Shown piece by piece: positions 51,771 through 60,556 of a stretch of DNA of 64,000 nt. The stretch covers positions 1,240,001 through 1,304,000 of the forward strand of contig CAWIVZ010000001.1 of the NCBI GenBank assembly GCA_963839645.1. Reading direction: 5' to 3'. Both the position numbers and the translations under genes were made by a program. This stretch comes from PALSA-911 sp963839645. GTDB taxonomy: Bacteria > Pseudomonadota > Alphaproteobacteria > Acetobacterales > Acetobacteraceae. The notes below the pieces were generated by a model. That model was not told where the DNA came from. It made no database searches and was given only the letters and a program-made list of their open reading frames with translations. The stretch's first letter is position 1, and every line of letters begins with the position of its first letter.

Positions 51771-52223
51771 CGCACGATCCGCGTCTGGGTTTCCGTCAGG
51801 ACCGGCTCGCCGGCTTCGGTCGCGACGCGGCGTTCATAGACCAGGAAGATCAGCGGGCCGGAGGCTCCCTGCTTTTCGTGAATGTCGGCCAGCACGCGGG
51901 TGCTTACCAGCACATCGCCGGGCCGGATCGGGCGCGAAGTACTGGAAGCGAAACCCGCCGGCCATGACCCGCTTCAGCGGCAGCTCCGGCATCGAGGAGG
52001 ACCGCGCGATCCCATCGGGGCCGAGCTCGTCCAACGGCACCACGTCGCGGAACGCTCCGAACACGAACATCGGCGGCGCTTCGTCGCCGCGCAGGTATTT
52101 TTCCAGCCGCTGTTCCGTGGCGACCGCGTATTTCATGATCTCCCGGCGCGTGACCTCCACGCGCATCGGCGGTTCGGCCTGTCCGATCGCCGCCAGGATT
52201 TCGGGTGTCAACAAACCCGGCAT
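51767..52223 (-). pseudogene. FAS1-like/MaoC N-terminal dehydratase subunit 1, frameshifted
   Basis: Partner hot-dog protein, about 151 residues after correction, like the MaoC_dehydrat_N half. LLTPEILAAIGQAEPPMRVEVTRREIMKYAVATEQ opens the family domain; GDEAPPMFVFGAFRDVVPLDEL follows. At about 51936 one extra base after FQYFAP moves the frame. Removing it gives IRPGDVLVSTRVLADIHEKQGASG and a sequence ending TETQTRIVR, whose stop overlaps the next GTG as GTGA. That overlap confirms the reconstruction. ATG at 52223. Confidence 0.78.
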
Positions 52224-52316
52224 GTGCGTTCCCTCGTTCGCATGCGATCCCGGCAGGGCCGGCACCGGTTCAGCCGATAACGCTAACAGTTCCGGCCAAG
52301 GCCGAAAACGGCCCTC

Positions 52317-52862
52317 TCATCCCGCCCGCCCGCCGGCATTCGCCTCGATCAGCGTGCGCAGCGCGATCAGGATCGCGGCCGGGGTCGGCGGGCAGCCGGG
52401 GATTTTCAGATCCACCGGCACGCCGGCCGCGATGCCGCCGGTTCCGGTCCCGTCGATGGCGTAGCTGCCCTTGAACACCCCGCCATCCACCGCGCAATCG
52501 CCCATCGCCACCACCCATTTCGGATCCGGCGTCGCCTGCCAGGTCTGGATCAGCGCCTCGCGCAGGTTACGGCTGAGCGGGCCGGTGACCAGCAGCACGT
52601 CGGCGTGGCGCGGGCTGGCGACGAAGCGCAGGCCGAAGCGCTCCAGGTCATAGACGATGTTGTTCAGCGCATGGATTTCCAGCTCGCAGCCATTGCAGCT
52701 GCCGGCGTCGAGGTGGCGGATCGACAGGCTGCGCCCGAGCCGAAGCTGCGCCGCAGCGTCCAGCTGTGCCGCCAGGGCCTGCGTCGCGGCGTCGGCAATC
52801 GGCGCCGCCCGCTCGGTGGCCGGTCCTTCGGTCAGGGTACGGAAAACCCGGCGCCAAACCAT
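52317..52862 (-). CDS. HyfI/NuoB-like small subunit of an energy-converting-hydrogenase-related complex
   Basis: 181-residue NuoB/HyfI-type subunit carrying the proximal [4Fe-4S] cluster. All cluster ligands are kept: SCNGCELEIHALNN (CxxC), VAMGDCAVDGGVFKGSYAI and IPGCPPTPAAIL. The N-terminal 40 residues are helical. Encoded last in a six-gene leftward operon (B, C, E, F, G, I) and directly abutting the large-subunit gene. With the large subunit lacking NiFe ligands, the cluster may pass electrons to or from a quinone-like or unknown partner, not hydrogen (inference). Confidence 0.9.
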   Translation of the reverse strand: MVWRRVFRTLTEGPATERAAPIADAATQALAAQLDAAAQLRLGRSLSIRHLDAGSCNGCELEIHALNNIVYDLERFGLRFVASPRHADVLLVTGPLSRNLREALIQTWQATPDPKWVVAMGDCAVDGGVFKGSYAIDGTGTGGIAAGVPVDLKIPGCPPTPAAILIALRTLIEANAGGRAG

Positions 52863-54373
52863 TACAGATCCACCCCGGAATAGGAGCAGTTGAAACTTTT
52901 ATTGCAAAGTGGAAAATCAGCGATGATGTTGCCCTCGATCGCCGCTTCCAGCAGCGGCCACTGCGCCCAGCTCGGGTCGCGCATGAACACGCTGGCGATC
53001 TGCCCGTTATCCAGCCGCAGCCAGTGCCAGATGTCGCCGCGGAAGCCCTCGGCGCAGCCGATGCCCTCGCCGCTCAGCATCGGCAGCACGACGGCCAGCG
53101 CCCCGCCCGGCAGGTCCTCCAGCAGGACGCGCAGCAGGCGGATGCTTTCGGTGATCTCCGCCAGCCGGATGCGCACCCGCGCATCCACGTCGCCCTCGGC
53201 AAGGCTCGGCACGACCACCACCAGGTCGGGATACGGCGCATAGCCGGGGTGCAGCCGCGCATCGCCGGTGCGCCCGGCGGCGCGCCCGACATAGCCGCCG
53301 GCGGCGAACCGGTCCGCCAGCGTCCGGCTGATGATGCCGGTGCCGACCACGCGGTCGGTCAGGCTGGAATAGTTCTCGTACACCCGGATCAGTTCCGGCA
53401 GTTCCGCCTCCACCCCGGCGATCGCCGCCAGGATGGCCTCCGCCCCGCCGGGCGCGATGTCGCCGGCCACGCCGCCGGGCACCACGGCGTCCATCATCAG
53501 CCGGTGGCCGAACGCCGCGTTGGCGGCGCGCAGCACCGCCTCGCGGTGGAAGCCGAAGCGGGCCAGGGCGAAGGCGAAGCTGGCATCGTTGCAGATCGCG
53601 CCGACATCGCCGAGATGGTTGGCGATGCGCTCGATCTCCGCCATCACGCCGCGCAGCCCGTTGGCGCGGGCAGGCGCCTCCACCGCCAGCGCCGCCTCGG
53701 TCGCGCGGGCGAAGGCGATGGCGTGCGCGACGGTGGAATCGCCCGACAGCCTGGCGGCGAAGCGGGCCGCGGCGCGGGGCGACTTGCTGCGCATCAGCGA
53801 CAGCGTGCCCTTGTGGGTGTAGCCCAGCCGGATTTCCAGCCGCACCACCGTCTCGCCCTGGGCGGTGAAGCGGAAATGCCCGGGCTCGATGATGCCGGCA
53901 TGGATCGGCCCGACCGCGACCTGGTGGAGGTCCTCGCCGGTCACCGGCAGGAATTCCGGCGGTTCGGGCGGCGGGCTCATCGGGCCGGGCCGGATCGCGT
54001 TCGGGTGCGTATGCGGCCAGCGGCCGTGATCCAGCCAGGGCCGGTCGTCGGTGCCCCCGTGCGCGGTGTGGCCCCACAGGTCGCGGACCATCCGCTCCAG
54101 CCAGGCCGCCGCCGGGCGCACGGGGGACAAGGCGGGGTAGCCGCCGTCGACGATGGCGGTGGAGACCGGCAGGATGTCGCCGGACGCCTCGTCCACGAAC
54201 AAGGCGTGCGCCTGGGCGGTGTCGGCCCACAGCGCGATCAGCGCCAGTGCCGGCTGGGCGGGCAGGGCGGCGACCAGCGCCGTCCAGTCCTCCTGCGTCA
54301 GGGTGCGCCGCGTCCAGGGCCGGCAGGCTTCTTCCGTGCCGCGCAGGATGATCTGGGTGGCCGGCCCCCTCAT
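52862..54373 (-). CDS. HyfG/NuoCD-like large subunit lacking NiFe-ligating cysteines
   Basis: 503-residue fusion of a NuoC-like N-terminus (about 1-160) and NuoD/HycE-like large subunit. RLEIRLGYTHKGTLSLMRSK and RGVMAEIERIANHLGDVGAICND are family blocks. Where hydrogenases have C-G-x-C, this has RLSGDSTVAHAIAF. The C-terminal C-x-x-C is FPLCNKSFNCSYSGVDL, with the first Cys kept but the third position onward changed. So the NiFe site cannot form. This is the pattern of energy-converting hydrogenase-related (Ehr) complexes. ATG at 54373 overlaps the stop of the F subunit gene. Confidence 0.88.
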   Translation of the reverse strand: MRGPATQIILRGTEEACRPWTRRTLTQEDWTALVAALPAQPALALIALWADTAQAHALFVDEASGDILPVSTAIVDGGYPALSPVRPAAAWLERMVRDLWGHTAHGGTDDRPWLDHGRWPHTHPNAIRPGPMSPPPEPPEFLPVTGEDLHQVAVGPIHAGIIEPGHFRFTAQGETVVRLEIRLGYTHKGTLSLMRSKSPRAAARFAARLSGDSTVAHAIAFARATEAALAVEAPARANGLRGVMAEIERIANHLGDVGAICNDASFAFALARFGFHREAVLRAANAAFGHRLMMDAVVPGGVAGDIAPGGAEAILAAIAGVEAELPELIRVYENYSSLTDRVVGTGIISRTLADRFAAGGYVGRAAGRTGDARLHPGYAPYPDLVVVVPSLAEGDVDARVRIRLAEITESIRLLRVLLEDLPGGALAVVLPMLSGEGIGCAEGFRGDIWHWLRLDNGQIASVFMRDPSWAQWPLLEAAIEGNIIADFPLCNKSFNCSYSGVDL

Positions 54374-55846
54374 CGCGCCGCGTCCGCCATCAGCTGCAGC
54401 CATTCGACGATCGGGCCGGGCATCGCCAGCCCGAGCACCAGCACGATCGCCAACTGCGCCCAGACCGGCGCCAGGGCCAGCGCACCGCGGGCGCCGCTTG
54501 GCGCCGGCGTGCGGCCGCGATCGGGAGTCGGCTCGCCCAGGCACAGCGACTGCAGGCGCATGATCAGCGCCCAGGCGCCGACCACCAGCCCGATTGCGAG
54601 CGGCAGCGAGGCGAGCGGCACGCGGCGGAAGGTTTCCGCCGCGATCAGGAACTCGGTGGTGAACAGCCCGAACGGCGGCAGCGCCGCCACCGCCACGATC
54701 CCGGCGGCGAGCGTCAGGCCGAGCATCCGGTGCGAGGCGATCAACCCGCCGATCTGGTCGAATTTCTGCCCGCCCTTCAGCTGCGTCGCGCGGCCGATGC
54801 ACTGGAAGATGGACGCCTTGATCAGCGTGTGCAGGGTCAGATGCAGCACGCCGGCGAAGATCGCCGCGCTGCCGCCGATGCCGAAGGCGAAGGCCGCGAC
54901 GCCGCTCTGCTCGATGGTGGAGAAAGCGAAGAAGCGCTTGGCGTCGCGCCGCGGCCACAGGCTGAACGAGGCCAGCAGCAGCGACAGCAGGCCCAGCACC
55001 ATGATCGGCAGGCCGGGATCGATCGCCTCGGCGTTGCCGGCCATCAACTGGCGCAGCCGCAGGATCACCACCAGCGCCACGTTCAGGATGGACCCGGCCA
55101 GCACGGCGGAAACCGGGGTCGGGCCTTCGGCATGCGCGTCCGGCATCCAGGTGTGCAGCGGCGCCAGCCCGGCCTTGGTGCCGTAGCCGATCAGCAGGAA
55201 CACGAAGGCCAGATTGAGCACCGTGCCGTTGCAGCGCGCGGCGGCGGGCAGGATCGTGCTCCAGGTCATCGCCGGCAGGCCGGTGCCCACGGCCGGCTGC
55301 ACCGCCACATACAGGACGATCGTGCCGAACAGCGCCAGCGCGATGCCGACGCCGCAGACCATGAAGAACTTCCACGACGCCTCCACCGCGTTCTCGGTGC
55401 GTGGCAGCCCGACCACCAGCACCGCGGCGATCGTCGCGGTCTCCACCGCCACCCAGGTCACCCCCAGGTTGTTCGACAGCAGCGCCATCAGCATGCCGCC
55501 GACGAAGACCTGGTACATCGCGTGATACAGCCGCAGCCGGCGGCGATTGATCCGGCGCGAGGCGATCTCCTCGCGCACATAGGTCAGGCTGAACCAGGAC
55601 GTGGTCATGCCGACGAAAGCGGTCAGCAGGGCCATATGCGCCGACAGCCGGTCCACCAGCAGCAACGGCCCGACGGCGCCGACCTGCCATGGCAGCCTTG
55701 CTGCCAGCAGAAAGCAGATCGTCGACGCCGCGACATTGATCCACGCGCCGACCCGCCACGACGGCACCAGGCCCAGCAGCATCGCCGCGGCGAAGGCGCT
55801 CAGCGGCAACCAGCCCGGCCGGCGTCAGCATCTCCAGCGGGTTCAT
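54370..55846 (-). CDS. HyfF/NuoN-M-like antiporter subunit, probable 1-base insertion near the start
   Basis: Mrp-antiporter-like membrane subunit of about 490 residues with about 14 helices. Proton-channel signatures are TKAGLAPLHTWMPDAHAEGPTPVSAVLAGSILNVAL (in segments, with conserved Lys), FFAFSTIEQSGVAAFAFG, LHLTLHTLIKASIFQCIGR and FTTEFLIAAETFRR. Homology begins at MNPLEMLTPAG from ATG 55846, ten bases after hyfE, but an extra G near 55822 shifts the frame; the same sentence continues as WLPLSAFAAAMLLGLVPSW in the main frame. Without the extra base it is one gene. Pumps ions in the Ehr complex by homology. Confidence 0.88.
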
Positions 55847-55856
55847 GCCATGGAGC

Positions 55857-56567
55857 TCATCGGTGCGCGCCGCCGATCTCGTCCAGCCGGCTGACGTCCA
55901 GCGTGTCGAACCGCTCGCGGATGCGGAAGAAGAACACCCCGAACACCACGAAGGCCAGCAGCACCAGCACGGCGCTGGACAGTTCCACCACCAGCGGCAT
56001 GCCCTCGATGCCCACCGCCGCCAGGATCAGGCCGTTCTCCAACGACAGGAAACCCACCACCTGGGTCAGCGCGTTGCGCCGCGTGATCATCATCAGCATG
56101 CCCAGCAGCACCACCGACAACGCCAGCGACAAATCCTCGCGCGTCAGGGTTTGCGTCTGCGCGCCGGAGGTGGTGGGCAGCACCACCGAAATCGCCAGCG
56201 CCACCAGCGCGACCCCCAGGATCATCGACGGAAAGATGCCGAGCGCGGTTTCGATCTCGCGATGCACGTTCAGCCGCACGACGATCCGGTGCAGCGCGAC
56301 CGGGATCACCACGCCCTTGGCGATCAGGGCGATCCCCGCCGTGACATACAGATGCGGCGCGGCCTGCGACCATCCGGCCCAGGCTGCGGCGGCGGCAAGG
56401 ATGATGCCCTGCATCGCATAGATGTTGATCACCGCGGTGACGCGGCGCTGGTACAGCAGCGCGAAGGACAGGATCAGCGCGGCGCCGCCCAGCATATGCG
56501 CCATGTCGTAGGACAGCACGCCGAACGCGGAAACCGGCGTCTCGGTCGGGAGCATCATCTGGGCCAT
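55857..56567 (-). CDS. HyfE-like membrane subunit
   Basis: 236-residue integral membrane protein with about seven helices and a C-terminal part like NuoK/MnhC (ARAL..LLGMLMMITRRNALTQVVGFLSLENGLILAA in segments), typical of hydrogenase-4 subunit E. LLYQRRVTAVINIYAMQGIIL and HREIETALGIFPSMILG are also visible. Start ATG at 56567 lies at the edge of a 26-bp tandem duplication that also contains the hyfC stop. Second membrane subunit type specific to Hyf/Ehr complexes, absent from canonical complex I. Confidence 0.9.
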   Translation of the reverse strand: MAQMMLPTETPVSAFGVLSYDMAHMLGGAALILSFALLYQRRVTAVINIYAMQGIILAAAAAWAGWSQAAPHLYVTAGIALIAKGVVIPVALHRIVVRLNVHREIETALGIFPSMILGVALVALAISVVLPTTSGAQTQTLTREDLSLALSVVLLGMLMMITRRNALTQVVGFLSLENGLILAAVGIEGMPLVVELSSAVLVLLAFVVFGVFFFRIRERFDTLDVSRLDEIGGAHR

Positions 56568-56616
56568 CTAACCGCCCCCCATGGCGAAGCCATCTAACCG
56601 CCCCCCGTGGCGAAGC
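56565..56616. repeat. 26-bp tandem duplication at the hyfC/hyfE junction
   Basis: Two adjacent 26-base units beginning CATCTAACCGCCCCCC (56565-56590 and 56591-56616) differ at one base. Unit 1 contains the hyfE start codon, unit 2 the hyfC stop, so a ...GGTTAGATGGC... junction was duplicated, leaving a 26-base gap where the genes once probably overlapped or abutted. Confidence 0.85.
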
Positions 56617-57577
56617 CGGTGCTGACGAACAGGAACACCGCCGACAGCAGGCCGAACAGCAGCGCCGCGCCGAGGAATTCCGGCACCCGGAACACCCGCA
56701 TCTTGGCGATCCCCGTCTCGAAGCACGCCAGCGCGGTCGCCAGCGCGGTCATCTTCAGCGCCCAGGTCAGCAAGCCGAGCGGCCAGGCCAGCAGGCCGTC
56801 ATCGGGCACCGCCATGCCGAACGGGCAGAACATCGCGGCGATCAGGGTCAGCCAAAGCAGCAGCTTCAGCGCCGCCGTCGCCTCGATCAGCGCCAGGTCG
56901 CGGCCGCTGTATTCCAGCACCATCGCCTCGTGCACCATCGTCAGTTCCAGATGGGTGGCGGGGTTGTCCACCGGAATGCGGCCGTTCTCGGCGATGGCGA
57001 TCACGCAGGTGGCGACCAGCGACAGGCCCAGCGAGACCCGCAGCCCGAGCGTGCCTTCCCGCAGCAGCCCGGCGACGGCGTCCAGGTTGGTGGTGCCGGC
57101 GAGCAGGGCCATGGTGAAGATCACCAGGATCAGGCCGGGCTCGGCGAACACCGAGAACATCATCTCGCGTGAGGCGCCGATGCCGCCGAAGGCGGTGCCC
57201 ACGTCCATCCCCGCCAGCGCCAGGATGCAGCGCGCGAGCCCGAGCAGCCCGGCGATCACCAGCAGGTCGGAGGCCTGCGCCGTGGTCATGCCCAGCGCGA
57301 AGGACGGCACCAGCGCCGCCGCCGCCAAGGTGGCGGCGAAGCCCAATGCCGGGGCGGCCCGGAACAGGAAGGACGCGTTGTAGGCCAGCACCGGCTGCTT
57401 GCGCGCCAGCCGCAGCAGGTCGCGCCAGGGCTGCAGGATCGGCGGCCCGATCCGCCCCAGCAGGCGCGCCTTCAGCCAGCGGATGAAGCCGATCGCCACA
57501 GGCGCTGTGGCCAGCAGCAGCGCGATGTGCAGGATCTGCGCGGCCAGCCCGATGCCGAAGGCGATCATGCCGGCCAT
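56594..57577 (-). CDS. HyfC/NuoH-like membrane subunit
   Basis: 327-residue NuoH-type protein with about eight helices that anchors the peripheral arm. GRIGPPILQPWRDLLRLARKQPV is the conserved cytoplasmic loop, and ENGRIPVDNPATHLELTMVHEAM the second, with the acidic E-chain residues of the quinone-channel region. FETGIAKMRVFRVPEFLGAAL closes it. Start ATG overlaps the 3' end of the B subunit gene by 13 bases. Confidence 0.92.
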   Translation of the reverse strand: MAGMIAFGIGLAAQILHIALLLATAPVAIGFIRWLKARLLGRIGPPILQPWRDLLRLARKQPVLAYNASFLFRAAPALGFAATLAAAALVPSFALGMTTAQASDLLVIAGLLGLARCILALAGMDVGTAFGGIGASREMMFSVFAEPGLILVIFTMALLAGTTNLDAVAGLLREGTLGLRVSLGLSLVATCVIAIAENGRIPVDNPATHLELTMVHEAMVLEYSGRDLALIEATAALKLLLWLTLIAAMFCPFGMAVPDDGLLAWPLGLLTWALKMTALATALACFETGIAKMRVFRVPEFLGAALLFGLLSAVFLFVSTGFATGGG

Positions 57578-59613
57578 CCCCTGGCCTCGACGGCGGCGAT
57601 GATGACCAGGAACAGGATCAGCACCGCGAACATCAGGCTCAGTGTCTGGCGGATGGTCAGGAACTGGATGCCGTCGAAGAACCGTGCCAGCGTGCCGCGC
57701 AACCGCGCCAGCGGCACGAACACATACACCGACGCGGGATCACGCAGGCTGACGGTAAAGCCCCCCGCGCGCGTCTCGCCGGGCCGCGGCATGTCCACCC
57801 GCTCGCGCGCCGCCAGAAGCGACGTGCCCAGCGCGCGGCGCACCGGCTGGGAGAAGGACGCGCCGCCGTACTGCGTCAGCGGGTCGCCGAACGGCAGCCA
57901 GGCCGGGGCCGCGGCAAAGCCACAGGCCCAGGCCGGTCCGCGCCGGTGCCCCGCCGCCGCCCAGCGGCGCAGCACGAGCAGCACCGAGGCGAGGCCCAGG
58001 CCCAGCAGCGCCGCAATCGCCGGCGCGGCATAGCCGGGCGAGGCGGAAGACGCGCTAACCGCGAATGCCCCCGCCCGGTCGGTCATCCCGGTGCCCACCG
58101 CCAGGCGCAGCGCCGGCGCGATCAACTGCAGCACCGGTCCGGGCAGCAGACCCAGCAGCAGGCTCAGGCCGGCCAGTCCGATCAGCGCGGCCCGGACCGG
58201 TCCGCCCGCTTCCTCGGCCGCGGAGCCGAGCGGCGTGCGCGGCCGGCCGAGGAACGCCACGCCGATCAGCCGCACCACCGCGGCGGCGGCCAGCGCGGCG
58301 GACATGGCGATCAGGCAGGCGGCGACCGCGCACAGGATCTGCAGGCCGAGCCCACCGATGCGCGGCGCCGCCAGCACCGACTGCAGGATCATCCATTCGC
58401 TGGCGAAGCCGGACCCCGGCGGCAGCGCCGCCAGCGCCAATCCCCCCGCCAGCACACAGGCGGTGGTGACCGGCATGGTGTGGATCAGGCCTCCCAGCCG
58501 CACGAGCGCGCGCGACCCGCCGCCATGCTGCGCCGATCCCGCCCCCAGGAACATCAGGGACTTGAACACCCCGTGGTTCAGCGCGTGCAGCAGCGCCCCA
58601 CCCAGCGCCAGCGCCGCCAGCGTGGGCTGGTCGGCGGCGCGCGCGATCAGCGCCACGCCGATGCCGATGGCGATCAACCCGACATTCTCGACCGTGCTGG
58701 CGGCCAGGATCGCCTTGATGTCGCCCTCGGTATTGGCGCGCAACGCTCCCAGCACGGCCGAAGCGATGCCCATGAGGACGAGCGGCACGCCCCACCACAT
58801 CGGCTGCGCCGGCCCGGCGAGGTCGAACAGCAGGCGCACGATCACATACAGCGCCACCTTGGTCATCGCGCCGGACATCAGCGCCGACAGATGGCTCGGC
58901 GCGGCCGGATGGGCCAAGGGCAGCCAGACATGCAGCGGCGCCAACCCGGCCTTGGACCCGGCGCCGAGCAGCACCAGCGCCAGCACCAGCGTTGCCCGCC
59001 ATCCCTCCGGCGGCAGGCCGGCGCGCATGGCGGCGAAGCTCAGCGTGAAGCCGGCATTGGCCGGAGACAGCAGCACCAAGGCCGGGATCAGGCAGGCCGC
59101 GCCGAAGGCGGCGATGCCGACATAAAGCAGCGCGGCATCGCGCGACGCGCCTTCCTCATGCCGCGCGAGCACGGTCGCCCAGGACGCCAGGGACATCAGC
59201 TCGAACCCCAGCACCAGGGTGAAGCCGTCGCCGGCCAGCAGCGCCAGCGCCATGGCGCCGATGAACACCGGGAAGAACGGCATGGCGCGCGTGTCCTCCG
59301 CCTCGTGCGCGTCGAGCGCATAGACCGCGCAGGCGGTGGCCGAGATGAACAGCAGCAGCAGGAACACGCCCGACAGCGCATCCAGCGTCAGCAGCATCGA
59401 CGCTCCCGGCGGCCCCAGCGGTAGCGCCAGGGTCTTCGCGCCGTCGCCGAACGCCAGGCCGGCGAAAGCCGCGAGCGCGCCGGCGGCACAGAAGGCGGCG
59501 GTCGTCGCCATCACCATGCCGCGCGCCGGGCCGGGCGCCACCGCGCCGAGCAGCCCCAGCGCGAACAGCGCCGCGACCACCAGTGTCAGCCCCTGCAGGA
59601 TCAGGTCGGTCAC
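57565..59613 (-). CDS. HyfB/NuoL-like antiporter subunit
   Basis: 682-residue, about 16-helix Mrp-type antiporter subunit. ELMSLASWATVLARHE with the key Glu-like start, GSKAGLAPLHVWLPLAHPAAPSHLSALMSGAMTKVALY (in segments, channel Lys and His), ILAASTVENVGLIAIGIG and HALNHGVFKSLMFLGAGS are diagnostic of hydrogenase-4 subunit B. The C-terminal 120 residues contain RPGETRAGGFTVSLRDPASVYVFVP, a HyfB extension. First gene of the Ehr operon, 87 bases downstream of the aldo/keto reductase. Confidence 0.92.
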   Translation of the reverse strand: MTDLILQGLTLVVAALFALGLLGAVAPGPARGMVMATTAAFCAAGALAAFAGLAFGDGAKTLALPLGPPGASMLLTLDALSGVFLLLLFISATACAVYALDAHEAEDTRAMPFFPVFIGAMALALLAGDGFTLVLGFELMSLASWATVLARHEEGASRDAALLYVGIAAFGAACLIPALVLLSPANAGFTLSFAAMRAGLPPEGWRATLVLALVLLGAGSKAGLAPLHVWLPLAHPAAPSHLSALMSGAMTKVALYVIVRLLFDLAGPAQPMWWGVPLVLMGIASAVLGALRANTEGDIKAILAASTVENVGLIAIGIGVALIARAADQPTLAALALGGALLHALNHGVFKSLMFLGAGSAQHGGGSRALVRLGGLIHTMPVTTACVLAGGLALAALPPGSGFASEWMILQSVLAAPRIGGLGLQILCAVAACLIAMSAALAAAAVVRLIGVAFLGRPRTPLGSAAEEAGGPVRAALIGLAGLSLLLGLLPGPVLQLIAPALRLAVGTGMTDRAGAFAVSASSASPGYAAPAIAALLGLGLASVLLVLRRWAAAGHRRGPAWACGFAAAPAWLPFGDPLTQYGGASFSQPVRRALGTSLLAARERVDMPRPGETRAGGFTVSLRDPASVYVFVPLARLRGTLARFFDGIQFLTIRQTLSLMFAVLILFLVIIAAVEARGWPA

Positions 59614-59700
59614 GGCGTCGGAACGGGTTGGCGGATCATCACGCGATATCCATAGCAGGCCGGGGCGCCGCGCCGGAAGGCGTCCGGCCCGCTTCTCCTG

Positions 59701-60540
59701 CTAAAGCATCGCGAGCGGCTGCTTGCGCCGCGGCGGCGGGAAGGCGGCGTCGATCGCTGCCAGGTCCTGGATCGTCAGCGCGATCTCCAGCGCCGCCGCG
59801 TTCAGCCGCACATGCGCCGGGTCCGCCGCCTTGGGGATGCAGATCACATGCGGGTGGCGCAGCGCCCAGGCCAAGGCGATCTGCGCCGGCGTCGCACCGT
59901 GCCGCTCGGCGACCGCCGCCAGGGCAGGCGCGCGCAACAGCCGCCCGGCCTGCCCGATCGGCGTATAGGCCATCAGCGCGATCCGCCGGCCGACGCACCA
60001 CGGCATCAGGTCGTGCTCGATGCCGCGATGTTCCGGATTGTACAACACCTGGTCCACCGCGCAGCCGCCGCCATGTGTCACCGCGGCGAGTTCCTCCATG
60101 TCCGCCGTGTCGAGGTTGGACACGCCCCAGGCGCCGATCTTGCCCTGACGCTTCAGCGCCTCGAACGCGTCGACCGTTTCAGCCAGCGGCACGCTGCCGC
60201 GCCAGTGCAGCAGGTAGAGGTCGATCCGGTCCGTGTTCAGCCGCTGCAGGCTGCGCTCGCAGGCCTTGGCCACGCCCGCGCGGGAGGCGTTGTGCGGATA
60301 GACCTTGCTGACCAGGAAAACCTTTTCCCGCTGTCCGGCGATCGCCGCGGCAACCACTTTCTCCGCCCCGCCATCGGCGTACATTTCCGCGGTGTCGATC
60401 AAGGTCATGCCGAGGTCGATGCCGAGCCGCAGCGCGTCCGCCTCGGCGGCGGCCGGACGGCGTCCCTCGCCCATGTACCAGGTGCCCTGGCCCAAAGCGG
60501 GCACATCGGTTTCGTCGGGCAGGCGAACCTTGCGCAGCAT
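59701..60540 (-). CDS. aldo/keto reductase
   Basis: AKR-superfamily NAD(P)H-dependent reductase of 279 residues. Catalytic tetrad by position: Asp49, Tyr54 (LIDTAEMYADGG), Lys79 (FLVSKVYPHN) and His112 (LYLLHWRGSVPL). KIGAWGVSNLD and ALRHPHVICIPKAADPAHV (cofactor binding) are family blocks. Similar in form to 2,5-diketo-gluconate reductase-like bacterial AKRs. ATG at 60540; 16 bases downstream of the dipeptidase gene, and upstream of the Ehr operon on the same strand. Confidence 0.92.
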   Translation of the reverse strand: MLRKVRLPDETDVPALGQGTWYMGEGRRPAAAEADALRLGIDLGMTLIDTAEMYADGGAEKVVAAAIAGQREKVFLVSKVYPHNASRAGVAKACERSLQRLNTDRIDLYLLHWRGSVPLAETVDAFEALKRQGKIGAWGVSNLDTADMEELAAVTHGGGCAVDQVLYNPEHRGIEHDLMPWCVGRRIALMAYTPIGQAGRLLRAPALAAVAERHGATPAQIALAWALRHPHVICIPKAADPAHVRLNAAALEIALTIQDLAAIDAAFPPPRRKQPLAML

Positions 60541-60556
60541 GGCAGCCCTTTCGCGT

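Noticed and set aside
52862..55846. Apparent 994-residue fusion of the F and G hydrogenase-like subunits
   Set aside because: The first half is an out-of-frame reading of the F subunit joined by an inserted base; the two genes have their own starts and a normal overlap.
52317..59613. Functional [NiFe] hydrogenase or formate hydrogenlyase
   Set aside because: The large subunit lacks both cysteine pairs for nickel-iron, and no hyp, formate dehydrogenase or ferredoxin subunit gene is nearby.
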